Assembly (NCBI GenBank): GCA_014529385.2
Contig: CM043945.1
Coordinates: 92,610,112 to 92,674,111, forward strand
Source of the DNA: Adiantum capillus-veneris
Taxonomy: Eukaryota; Streptophyta; Polypodiopsida; Polypodiales; Pteridaceae
Direction: 5' to 3'
DNA: 64,000 nt
Shown here: positions 29,067 through 40,373 of the stretch, in pieces
Numbering within the stretch: the first letter of the stretch is position 1
Layout: each line of letters begins with the position of its first letter
Made by a program: the position numbers and the translations under genes
The notes under the pieces: generated by a model
What the model was told of the DNA's origin: nothing
Database searches by the model: none
Seen by the model: only the letters and a program-made list of their open reading frames with translations

Positions 29067-30085
29067 CTAATAATAGGGTCCCCTTGACCAAATGTCCGTC
29101 CTAGCCCTTGGCCTACTGCCCGGTCTTACCCTAGGCCTGACATTACTCCTTCCTTGGAGAAGCATTTTTGTCCTAAAAAACAAAAGTGGTTGTATCTTTA
29201 TAAGAACACTAATATTTTGCACAATGGCATCCTTCATGGATCCAACTGTTTGTTTGATCGAAACATGGCTCGATAGGAGGCTCAATGAAACCAAGAGTAA
29301 CATCTTGATTTTGCACATTATTGTCCCTTTGCAACCGTCTTGTTTAACCAGCTCATATACAACATAGTGTGTAGACTCCATTTAGAACTCACTTCAATAT
29401 GGTAAATGAGTTATCGCAATGAAGATATACCCAAAGAATACCTCTTTTCACTTCTCTTTTCACTTTCCATGAAAGTAATTGACTGAAGTAACTTATCAGC
29501 AAAATATAAGTCCTTGACTTGTTATCAATTTTTATCAGTGTACAACCCCACCATAACTAGTGTTCAAGGTTGAGAACCTGACTTAAACATGAAGGGACTA
29601 AACCGATTCACAAACAAACTGGAGCGATAATGCTTTTGATAATTGGATTTCTTGGTGCTAACGTACGCACTTTGCATATCCTTTGCACGAGATTTCACTT
29701 GTAATATGCCTATCCTCTTTGGATAATGCCCGGATAACTAACAATACTGAGGTGTATTTTCCACGGTTTATAGGAAGTCTTACAAAATGATTGGTAAACG
29801 GGGATCACAATGTCATACAACATTGCTGAGAAATCAAAAATGTCTAGAATAAACATCTTGGTTAACTTGAAAGATCCACAAGCACCCAAACCGCGACATG
29901 ACCTATTCGTAATTGGTAGGTCATAAAGTAATCTCATGGAGATACTGGACATAAAGTGCAAAATGCTTCATAAGCAACTAAGGTTATGAATATGCATGTT
30001 GTTCCAAATTATAGTTTGCTAAACACTAGGACCCGTAACACCTAGTGTACAAGCATTTAGCAAAAACAGATCCGAACCTGCATAT
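29067..30085 (-). mobile_element. Decayed chromovirus-like Ty3/gypsy remnant, copy A
   Basis: Shares an extended match with 56040-57072 (copy B). An integrase-core remnant lies at 29961-29710: SISMRLLYDLPITNRS, LTKMF, KIHLSIVSYPGIIQ, comparable to ISMDFxxDLP ... LTKM ... LSIVSDRG. A pol end near 29160 is followed by a GGAG-TAA-TGTCAGG junction that looks like polypurine tract plus LTR start. A TATA-like CTATATAGGG lies at about 29051-29060, read on the minus strand. Too many stops for function. The match to copy B ends at 30085, next to the palindromic array. Confidence 0.6.
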
Positions 30086-30137
30086 CCATGACCCCCCCTG
30101 GGTTGGCGCTTGGCCTTACATTGGACCATAATAGATT

Positions 30138-31672
30138 GCGGCAAGTTTGGTTGGTGCTGCTATGAGATGATGCCATCTTAGTGAAAAAATTTGGACCCAT
30201 GGAGGGCGTGCACTTTTCCCCAAGCATGCAAAGTTTGGTGACCAAACAACGTCGTCTCAGAGCGGTGCCAACCAAACTTGTTCGAATTTCTCTCGCATGG
30301 CCATAAGACGTCAAGTGAGGAAAATTCTAGCAAGTTTGGTTGGTGACGCCATGAGATGACGCCATCTTGGCACCAAAATTTGTACGCGTGGGGAATGTGC
30401 ACTCTTCTCCAAGCGTACAATTTTTTGGTGGCCAAACAACGGCGTCTCAGAGCAGCGCCAACGAAACTTGCCAAAATTTCTCTCGCATGGCCATAAGACG
30501 TCAAGTGAGGGAAATTCCGGCAAGTTTAGTCGGCACTGCTATGAGATGACGCCACTTGGTGCAAAAATTTGCATGCATGCAAGACGTACACTCTCTCTAA
30601 GGCGTGCAAATTTTAGTGGCCAAACAACATCGTCTCGGAGCGGCGTCAACGAAACTTGCGAGAATTTTTGTCGTATGGCCATAAGACGCAAGCAAGCAAA
30701 ATTTCGGCAAGTTTGGTTGGCGCCGCTCTAAAACGACGTCCTTTGGGAACCAAAATTTGCACGCATGGGAGGTGTGCACTATCCCCCACGTGTGAAAGTT
30801 TTGGTGGCCAAACGACGTCGTCTCGGAGTGCCGCCAACCAAACTTGCCAGAATTTCTCTTGCATGGCCATAAGACATCAAGTGAGGGAAATTCTAGCAAC
30901 TTTGGTTGGCACCGCTATGAGATGATGCCATCTTGACGCCAAAATTTGCACATATAGGAGGCATGTACTATCCCCCACACGTGCAACTTTTGGTGGTGAA
31001 ATGACGTCGTCTCGGAGCGGCGCCAACCAAACTTGCAGCAATTTCTCTCACATGGGCATAAGACATAAAGTGAGAGAACTTTCAGCAAGGTTGATCGGTG
31101 GCACTACGAGATGATGCCGTCTTGGTGTCAAAATTTGCACCCATGAAGGGCATGCACTATCCTCCACACATGAAAATTTTGGTTGCCAAACGACGTCGTC
31201 TCGGAGCGACGCCAATGAAACTTGCCGGAATTTCTCTCACATGGCCATAAGACGTCAAGTGAGGAAAATTCTAGCAAGTTCGGTTAGCGGCACCATGAGA
31301 TGACAACGTCTTGGCACCAAAATTTGCACACATGAGGGGCATGTACTATCCTCTATGCGTGCAAATTTTGGTGGCAAAACAACGCCGTTTCGGAGCAACG
31401 CCAACCAAACTTGCCAAAATTTCTCTCGCATGGCCATAAGACGTCAAGTGAGGGAAATTCCGACAAGTTTGGTTGGTGTTGCTATAAGATGACTTCCTTT
31501 GGGTGGCAAAATTTGCACGCATGGGGATGTGTCCTATCTCCCACGTGTGCAAATTTTGGTGGCCAAACGACGTCGTCTCGAAGCGACGCCAACGAAACTT
31601 GCCGAAATTTCTCTTGCATGACCATAAGTAGTAAAGGGAGGAAAATTTTGGCAAGTGTTGGTTGGTGCCGCT
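30138..31672. repeat. Tandem array of about eight 188-bp units, each an inverted repeat
   Basis: The landmark ATGGCCATAAGACGTCAAG recurs at about 30298, 30487, 30675, 30864, 31052, 31240, 31430 and 31617, spacing 187-190 bp. Within each unit a left arm (GGCAAGTTTGGTTGGCGCCG ... CCAAAATTTGCACGCATG) is followed by its imperfect reverse complement (CGTGTGCAAATTTTGGTGGC ... CGGCGCCAACCAAACTTGCC), roughly 60 bp per arm around a centre of about 20 bp, then a spacer of about 40 bp. This explains the similar peptides readable on both strands. The last unit is cut within its left arm where Element 3 coding begins. Confidence 0.92.
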
Positions 31673-31684
31673 ACCTCGGTGAGA

Positions 31685-33483
31685 AGATGCAACCACCACA
31701 AGGTGATGAAGATGAATCTCGCAGTTCAGGGTTCAAGAAGGAAATTAGCCAAGATTCTGAAGATGGTGAGCCAAACCAAGAAATAGTAGCAGAGGTAACA
31801 ACAAAACTTAGTGCCACGTCACAAGTGGAAGGCATGCAAGAAAAGTCAAAGGGTGAAGCTGAAATTCTACAACAAAATCCCTCTACTGTCGACTCTTCAG
31901 TGGTGGTTGAAGAAATCAAAGAGCAAGAGTAGCTAAAAGAAGATGTAGCTGAGGCTTTAGAGCGCACAAAATAAAGGAAAACATCTAATTCCAAAATTGA
32001 CTACCAAGGCCAAGCAATGCAGGATATGAACGAATATTTTCAAGAAGAGACTCTACAAAAACCCATGGAGCAATGGGAACCAAAGGCCGCAGCGACCATT
32101 GCATCAAAAGAAGAGAGTCAACCTCAACATCCTGCTACACAAGCTTTAGAAGATTTCCAAGAGGCAGAGTCACCATTGAATGACCTTCAAGTGCTGGAAA
32201 AGCAAGAAGAGGTAAATAGTGACAAGGAGATTCCGGAATCACTGTCAAAGTCAGAATCTAGCAATGAAGACCAACAAGAAGCTCGAGACATTAAACCAGA
32301 AGCTAGTAATCACTTGGAACAGTCTACAACCAGTCAAATGACAGAGAAGTTCAACATACAAGAGGAAGACAAAGATTTGAAGGCACAAAGGTCAAAGATT
32401 AATACAAACGGTAAGGAAGAGATCAGTTACCTGGTAGCAAACAAACAGATTAATTTCTTGTTAGAGGCACATGAGAATCTGAAGTTCAATTTCACAGCAG
32501 AGATAGATTACACTGCCACGACAAATGTAATGTCTTATGGGCTGTGGTTACTTCTAGATAAATCAGAACTGTATGAAATTCAGGTGCAGGTTTCCATATC
32601 ACATGGAAATGAGGTCATAAGTTTGGGGATTGCATAAGCCCAACAAACGCACCCTCTTCAAGAAAAGTCTTCAATCCAACCCATTCAAGTTCAAGACAAA
32701 GCTTCTACATCAACTGCCAACACGCTTCCACATCCAAAGCAGACTCCAAAAAAGGTATTTCAACCAAAGTACCCTACACTGCAAGATCACCGTCGACACC
32801 AGTCTTCAAAGGTTTATATTAAAGCTGACAAAATCAAAGTCAAGGACCCAATATGGGTAGATGACCCTAGCCAACTGATGAAAGGTAAAAATATGGGATG
32901 GATAGCCTCCCAATACAGCTTAGCAAAGCAAGGCTATTATGGAGGTCAAAAGCAAATTTGGTTACCAAAACCAAAGATCTCAGCATATGCAATGGATAAA
33001 GGTTTCAACAAGCGCCCCCAAAAGCAACAAAGCTCATATTCGTCTCACCAAAGGAGACCAACCAACAAGGCCAATCATATTTACAAAGGAAATGTCAAAT
33101 CAAGCTGGCCTTCACAACAACATAGGACTTCATCAGTAAACAATCCCACAAATGGCACTCTCATACATCTAAAAACGACATCACAAACATCATGGGAAGT
33201 GCCATCTACAGTTCTTCAAGCACAAGATTACTATGAAGGAAATTGTCGAATCTGGCTACCAAAGATACCAAGTCCAAATTCTTCAATCAAACAACTTCAA
33301 CCTGAAGACAATCACAAGTGCGTGGAAGAAAAAATCAAGGACAATGTCCCAGTCAAGGCAAAGCATATCTGCAAAGATACGCTAATCACAAGTTGCAGAT
33401 ACAAATGGGTGCCAAAAGAACAACATATACCGAAGAAGATTGAAGTCATTTCCAGCTCTCAAAAAATATCAAGACATGATTGA
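31685..33483 (+). pseudogene. Element 3 Pol C-terminal tail (relative of Element 1)
   Basis: Three consecutive open stretches with stops between them: an acidic Glu/Ser-rich part (31685-31932, 32017-32450); a segment INFLLEAHENLKFNF then EIDYTATTNVMSYGLWLLL (about 32440-32570) that lines up with the second-protease region of Element 1 but has lost the D-T/S-G motif (D-Y-T); and 32878-33483 with KQIWLPKPK, CRIWLPKIP and YKWVPKEQ, the same W-x-P-K repeat that ends Element 1 Pol. No RT, RNase H or INT is left; the palindromic array sits where they would be. It is followed at a distance by a polypurine tract and an LTR. Confidence 0.65.
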
Positions 33484-34650
33484 CAAAGTGTTATAGAGAA
33501 TGGAGCAAGCCAATCTTTTCAACCAAGGGACCAACAACAACAAAAAGGAATTTTAACAACTTAGGTCAACCAGGTACGGCAAAAGAAACCAACAATGCCA
33601 GTATGGTCCTTTACGAATCCTCTCTAGGAGGATGGGAGTTTTGAATTTCAAGACCAATTCTTGGTCGAAAGCTCCCAAGAGTAAGTCAAGTCGCCATAAA
33701 AAGCATGGCATAAGAGTCAAGAGTCAGGCACCTGAGCCACTAACTGAGCGAAGCATCAGACCCAAGCTTCATGTTCTAAATGTTTTTTGTGGTCTATGAG
33801 TCTAGATATTTAGGCTATAGCTCAAGATGGAAGAGTTGGGCATATGGTAAATTTGAGTCGCTCATGCTGGATAGGTGAGAATAAGAGTTGAAGTCTAATT
33901 ATTTTAATTGATGGAGTGGCGGAGTAGTCCAAAAAACACTGACGCACATGTACACTGAGAGGAGAGTGAAAAAACCTCAAGCATCAAAAGCCCTTCTTAT
34001 TAGTAATGGCAGCTCCTGTAGTTAAATTTAATTTTGCTTCTCTAGCTACATTCACTCTTGGAAGTACCCATTCAAACTCTTCTTGCACAACATATTGTTC
34101 CCCATGCATAATTCCGTGCAAGCATATAGAATGTCCCATCATTGGACATTTGCACTTGGCATGCTTTTTGTGTTCCACCCATGCACTCACCTTACAGGTA
34201 CCAGCAAGGACAACAACTCACATCAATTGTGCGACAACAAAGACTGAACACTTGACGACAGCTACTTGTATTATTCACTCACAATTCATTCAGTAGCCTA
34301 TATTATTAATGTACCTTACTTCACATAAATTAAGCCACCCAGGGCCTAAGAACATTAATAATTTTATTGCACGTATACCATTGGGCACTTTTTTCTCACA
34401 TGGTTTTTCCCCATTGGTCATCCAGGTATTCAGACCCTAATCTAGTGTAAATACACCCTTTATTTTTCCTTTTATTTTACTTTTACACTCAGCCAAAATT
34501 CACTTCACAATTGAACCCTTGAATTCCAATCACCATAAAACACATCCCACCCACCTACCCTTGAACCCACAAGAATAAACACTCACCTCTGACAAAAACC
34601 GTCCCATTGTGTAGCCAACCAAAGAGCACACAGGGACGTGCGCTTTAGTC
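33484..34650. other. Element 3 3' untranslated region, no gene seen
   Basis: No recognisable coding sequence. Short open frames near 34000-34290 on both strands lack motifs. Unlike Elements 1 and 2 there is no sign of the 3' ORF module here. Confidence 0.5.
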
Positions 34651-34662
34651 GGATGGGGGGAG
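34651..34662 (+). other. Element 3 polypurine tract
   Basis: GGATGGGGGGAG followed directly by TGGTAACCGG, the same arrangement as the tract plus TG-starting LTR of Element 1. Confidence 0.7.
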
Positions 34663-35550
34663 TGGTAACCGGTAGTGGTTAACGATGAAGTGAAGATCAT
34701 TGGAAGATGTGGAGAGGAGAAGGATCAGATGCCATCAAAAGGAATGACGGTCATCATCGACGGTCACCTATGTTCTATGTAAATTCCCATCAAAAGACCG
34801 AAGAGCGGATTGTAATTATGTATGGGGCTCCTCGGGAGTTCCAACTTGTAACATTGGTGCTAATCTTGGAAGCCTAGGCAGTGTAGACATCAGATAAGTG
34901 AATCTAGCCATTTGGGCACCCAGCCACTTCTAAAAATCCTAGGAAGTATATATGTCAAATGCACCAATGTGAATGTCACTTTTCAAAGTCACAACTAGAG
35001 ATCTACTTTTGAAGAGAGCAAGCTCTTGGCTATAAAGTCATGAACAAGGAGATGGCTATGGAGTCAAGCTCACTACACGCGTGCCTTGGTGTATTCAGTG
35101 TCGAGCACTAGCTAATCTCTTACCTCTTCTCTCTCCGTGCTTAATTGCATTATGTAATCCGTGCTTAATTTAATACATGATTTGAGGCTGATTTTGTGTG
35201 TTAATTGCTCTCTTTTAATCAAGTTCCCTCTCTTGTTAAGCATGCTTTTGAGTGTGTGGCTTGGCTATGCTTGTTTATGCACGTGTGTGTGCTTGATTAG
35301 TGAGTGGTTAGTGATTGATTAGTGAGCTATGAGCATGATTAAGCTCTTGTGTGTGCGAGATTAGACCAAATGGTAGAGAAGTAGCATGCTAGCTTGTAGT
35401 TCTCCTTGTCATTAGCTCTCTAACTAGCTAGATTTCTCATCCTAATCCTCTACGTGGCACTCACAAGCATATGTTATGTGTTTCCATGCCCTAGCTGGGT
35501 CATACTCTTCTTGGTTTGACAAATTATGTTGGTGCAATCCACTATACTAT
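34663..35550 (+). repeat. Element 3 3' LTR (right end approximate)
   Basis: Starts TGGTAACC after the polypurine tract. Its last part (GTTTCCATGCCC ... GGGTCA ... TTTGACAAATTATGTTGGT, 35482-35533) resembles the end of the Element 1 LTR (TTTCCATGCGCC ... GGGTCA ... TCTGACAAATTCTGTTG). No second LTR or target duplication was found, so the right end is uncertain. Confidence 0.6.
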
Positions 35551-36165
35551 GGCGCACGCCAACAAGAAGAAGTGTTGTGCATTCAACTATTCTACTTTGT
35601 AGGACCATTTTACTATTTTTGGCATGTAATTGAGATGTATTTTTTTGGATTGTCTATCTAAAAAAATGAATGACTTTGTACTGTAATTGTAGGCCAAGGT
35701 CTTTGTATGGTTTCTCATGTGTTATGTATAATGTTAATTATTAGAACTCTCTCTCCATAAGCACATGGGTGCTCTTAGGCCTTTTAGACCTAGGACACCA
35801 GGACCTAGTCTACATGATTTATATCCTCAGATGATATGGCTGGCAACCATATCCTCTAGGATAGGAAGAATCCCACACAACCGATATGACTTTTGTCTTG
35901 GTTGTCTTTAAGATGGATTACCTACCAATTCCTCTTATAGATTTTACTTATACCTTTTGCTTTTAATGTGCTTCAGATGGTCCCTATCTCTGCCACTCTT
36001 GACCTTTCCACCCTTCCCTTCTCCCCAACATCCCTTCTCATGATTAAACTAATCCAAGATCCTTTAGCCCTTTCTCTCCTAAACCAATACTCAAAGGTTA
36101 CGGAGATCCACGACTCATGAACCTTTTAACCTTCAACGACTGGGTACTTATTCTCGCTAATCTGG
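35551..36165. other. Gap without recognised gene
   Basis: A/T-rich sequence between the Element 3 LTR and the non-LTR retroelement remnant; no gene recognised. The short run TAGAACTCTCTCTC at about 35745 resembles the start of the (CT)n tract at 39279. Confidence 0.5.
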
Positions 36166-39100
36166 TTGCTGATGGAAAGTTTCAACGACTGGGTACTTGT
36201 TCTCACTAGTCTGGTTGCTGGTGGAAAGGAAGGAGTACTTCATCTGCAAAATCTGGCTTCCAAACTTTCTGCCATAGAAATGAGCCATAAATCTGATCTG
36301 CTACAGTTATCGGCTAAGGGACTGAACTATCCAACTATATCAGGAAACTATGTGGCCTCACCTCTTGTTTTGCTACCACTAAATCTTTTGATCTTGTTAA
36401 GGCACCGAAAGGCCTCTTTTGCAAGGATGACACAGCTTTGGAAGCGGTTAAAAGCTTTTAGCAAGGACTTAGCTCGTCAAGTGAAACCTCTCTACTTGAC
36501 ATGGTCCCGAAAGTCTCTAAATGTTTTCCCTTCCTCCCACCTAGGCAGATTGCCATTGAGGTATTCGAGCTTGACCATCAGCTTTGGGAACTTTAGAACA
36601 AAGCTTTTATTGCACCCATCTCAATTAAGACTTGAGTTTTTATTGCAGCCTTACGAGCCTCCACAAGTGAAGACTGTTGCCTGGACATCCTAAAAGGAGT
36701 TCAGTTCTTGGACAAAGGTGATGTCATAAAAGCTCCCTTCTGTATACACTTCTGGGATTCTAGGAAATGCACAGTCCTATCTGGAATTTATGTCAGGACC
36801 AAGGGGACAATGACCTTTTCCAAACAAAGCAGTGAGTTCTACTCAGAGTCAATATGCAACATCTATCGTCCCTACATCAAGTGTGCATGCAAAGCTTTGG
36901 ATGCAAAAGCCGACTGTAAGAGCAACATCCTCTGGTTTGATCATGCAATCTGGTTCCACCTCAACCATCTAGAGGACCTCTTCCCATCACACACAAAGGA
37001 GCACTTTCTCCCTATGATTTGCTCTTGGCTTGGGGATCAAGCTAAGGAAGCTGTACGAGCCCAGATAGCATATCTTCACTTCAAAATTTTCATGTATGAG
37101 GCTCTGAAAGAGCTAAAACTAGGGATGCACCTAGTCACCTGATCTCAAATCTTAGTGCTTCTAAGGGAATCAAACATATTGTGTCTCTTCTCAAACCTTC
37201 ATTATACAGAGGAGACTCCCACCCTTAAAAGGCTCATGTTGACTAGTTCTGCCTCACATTTTGTCACCTCTTTTTTGTCCCCTTCTTCAACACATGGGTC
37301 CTCTAAAGGACGTGTAAAGCTAGAAGTTATGTCAAAGGAAGAGGGAAGAATCTCCGTGTTAAGAAAATGTTGAACCCTTGATTGTCTTGCTCTTTCAGAT
37401 CAAGTGGACCATTCTGGAAAGCTGTATCTCTCCAAGGATGATAATTTCAAGAAGCAAATTGTTCACTGCCACTTTATAAATCGTATATTTGATTTTTTTA
37501 CACCAAAATGTTTGATTCTATATGCCTTTTCAACAAGTGTTTGGCAATACTTATAGATTGGATGAACTGACTTTTGGTTGGACCTTTGATCCTCCCCTGA
37601 AGAATATTCTATCGGCTTTCTTACTTCTAACAAAAAACCATCTTGTATTTGCTCTGTTTTCAGAACCTCCTGTTCTGACTTCAATGATTTTGAACAACAC
37701 GGATGCACTACTAATCTATCCTTAATTAATTGAAAGGAAATTAAAGACATGTTGGATAAAGGTCTAAATCATATCCCACTTCAACCATTAAACCCACACT
37801 TGGCTTTTGCTTCACTACTTACTTGCTTGGCCAACATAGCCAGGCTATTGGAGCTAGACAATCTACAACATGCTAGACTCTCCGACTCCCTATTTTCGTA
37901 TTTCCAATCATGCAATGGGTCAATCCAACTTGCTTGGATAAGACAGGAAACAACATACCTTTCTCCTTCACTCTTTTCTTTAATAAGCAAATTAAAATAA
38001 GATTGGTTTGTGGTAGGGCTTGACAAAGCCCCTCAACGATCCACTATCATTTGCAAACACTTAGCCAAGGTAGCGGTTGTGTCTAGGTTTAATGGACCAG
38101 AATTCTTGCTCTATGAAATGACTCTGGGAGAAGTCATCAGGTACCTAGACTCTTCACTTAGTCACTTTAAATAAGACACTCACAGTTCTAAAATGCATGT
38201 ACTCTTTCCCACCTATAAGAGTCACAATCACAAGTTCAGATGGATTTCTAATGCCTCCAACTCTATTATGTTGCACGCTACAAGTGTAATCACTGCATGC
38301 CGCCTTAACCTCATTCTCACTGATTTCAATAACATTTGTGAAGAAAAATACACAACGGTGGAAAACTTCACTGACCTTAAGGTTGATAATTTTTGGCTTG
38401 TAGAAAACGCATTTGAAGTGTTTATTAATCTTCCACCATGAATTTTTTCCATGTTTTCAACTGATATCATGCAGTGCTATGAAAACATCTCACTTTTTGA
38501 GCCTTAGGGACTATTTTTTGTACTACAACATATTAGTAAGATGGTGTTTGGCAGGAGAAATGGGATGGGATATCATGCCATTTCACTTGCCAGAAGTCCA
38601 AGATGGGTAAAAATTACACTCAAGGGACCATTCAAAAGACATGCAAGAGCAAAATACTAAGCTCCGGGTGGATGCTTGACATCAAGAAATGGTTTGGAAG
38701 ATGGGATGCATGTCACTTGGTCAAGGATGTGTCGATCAACTCCCAAGTTAATGAGGCCTTCTTACAACGCCAATGTATCACGGCTTGGGAGAAATCTGGA
38801 GGTTCTCACTTCAGCCATTACACCACACACATTGCCCCAAACTACAAATCTCTCTTCTTCTCTGAACGAGGTAACCGAACCCATCCCTACATCCTTGAGG
38901 CCATCCCATTGAGTACGGTCCACACCATTGCCTCCATTTGTCTTAGCTCCCATTCTCTACGCTGCGAGACAGGACGTTGGGACACTGGCAAGGAGTCTCA
39001 TCGACTTTGCAAATTATGCCCTCGTCAAGTGCAAGAGAGTGAGTACCACACACTACTTGAGTGCTCAGCTTTTGACCACATTAGGTCCTCTTTTCCCCAT

Positions 39101-39229
39101 ATATTCAACCATGAGCTCTCCCTACATACCTTCCTCTCCCAACCACGATGTGGACTCTCTATTGTGATGCTCATTTCAGCCATTTTTGAGCATCAAGAAT
39201 CACTTATGACCTCCACTCACACCACGTGA
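36166..39229 (+). pseudogene. Decayed non-LTR-type reverse transcriptase gene
   Basis: Coding blocks in several frames. The best evidence is in 37990-38480: VVGLDKAPQRSTIICKHLAK, FPTYKSHNHKFRWISNASNS and, a little later, a motif-A-like STDIMQCYENISL. This set resembles reverse transcriptases that carry DKxxxxxxxxCKxxY and PTYKxHKxxxRxI motifs, common in algae and seed-free plants. The last block, 38603-39229, is open for 208 residues and contains a CCHC-type zinc motif CKLCPRQVQESEYHTLLEC and a Leu-rich end, as seen after the RT domain in such elements. The RT active-site YxDD was not found, and there are frameshifts and stops. The first blocks (36166-37142) are unrecognised. A long (CT)n tract follows at 39283. 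Confidence 0.6.
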
Positions 39230-39276
39230 CATGTTCATTTGGTCCCATAGGTCATATTTGACCTCCGAGGACGATA

Positions 39277-39282
<6 letters not shown>

Positions 39283-39353
<71 letters not shown>

Positions 39354-39382
39354 CCTCTCTCTCTCTCTCTCTCTCTCTCTCC
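39283..39382. repeat. (CT)n microsatellite, about 100 bp
   Basis: Nearly pure CT repeat, with a CCCC interruption near 39350, at the 3' end of the retroelement remnant. Confidence 0.95.
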
Positions 39383-39427
39383 TTCCTGACTTCTAGTTAC
39401 ACCAAGCTAAATATGTTATATGTTAAT

Positions 39428-39432
39428 GAATG
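39428..39432. repeat. Element 2 target-site duplication GAATG (left)
   Basis: GAATG immediately before TGTTAGCG; the same pentamer follows the other LTR at 55038-55042. Confidence 0.9.
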
Positions 39433-40320
39433 TGTTAGCGGGTCGCCGCGACGGACGTCTGCAGCATAGCTCTTTTGTACTAATATAATGTCAATATGCA
39501 AAGAAGCGACTCAGGATGGGGCACAGAGACTTAATGAGAGTGTCAATCTCACCAAAGTGAACTAAGAGGGCTACTCAATCTACTATAAAAGCAAATCAAC
39601 CACTTCCTAGTCAGACAATCAGTATGCATTCAATCGCACCGCTCTAGGTCATCATGCCATTTTAGCATCCAAACGAATTCAAAATGCAACAAAACTTAAG
39701 GAGAGGTATCACAACACATAAGGGCTCAATCCTACCAAGTTCTCTCACCATCTGGGAAGGTACATAAATCACGATCCATCACAAAAAATGTGCAAAAAAC
39801 TAAAATAGAAGTACTTGGAAAGGTCCTCCTTAAGCATAGAAACACTTATCCATGGTCAAAACATCAAAAAACACCATTTTAACCTTCAAATCAATGCATT
39901 TAGCTCACAAACAAAGCGTCGCAAACCACAACAGAATTGAAAATGATTACACTTCGATTGTAGAGCAAGAGACAAGGAACGCAATGTGCTATTCGGAAGT
40001 GAATTCTGATTACCAGTCCAAGAGAAAAGAGGATTACAATTTGTAGCAGTAAGAGGCTTCCACAGTGCACGTTTTTTAAATCTTCAAGCTAATGATATCT
40101 CCTTAGCTCAAACTAAGGGTTTTAACGTAAAAGTTAAGGGAGCTTTCCCACGGCCATCTGGCCACTTACAAGGGTGTAGACTCAGAGAGGTTGAGATGGT
40201 ATTGTCAAATTACATCATAATTACAAATCATCATAGGCTGAATTACATGGCTTTCTTCAAAAAATCGAGTAGTGTTTACAGGGTTTGGTGTGCATATGTA
40301 TCCACCGTATCCGTCAAACA
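39433..40320 (-). repeat. Element 2 3' LTR (888 bp)
   Basis: Read on the minus strand it starts TGTTTGACGG next to the polypurine tract and ends CGCTAACA at 39433. It matches 54210-55037, apart from an extra stretch of about 55 bp near 40190-40245. Confidence 0.9.
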
Positions 40321-40332
40321 TTCCCCCCTTCC
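40321..40332 (-). other. Element 2 polypurine tract
   Basis: GGAAGGGGGGAA on the minus strand, abutting LTR start TGTTTGACGG. Confidence 0.8.
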
Positions 40333-40373
40333 TATTCATTGCACGTTCTCGTGCAAGCCGTCTCTGAGCAAGT

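Noticed and set aside
30057-31437. Overlapping open frames on both strands with similar peptides (MTSYGHAREI..., MAPKFVRVG...)
   Set aside because: They arise because each 188-bp unit is an inverted repeat. The period is not a multiple of three, frames change from unit to unit and no start or domain is conserved.
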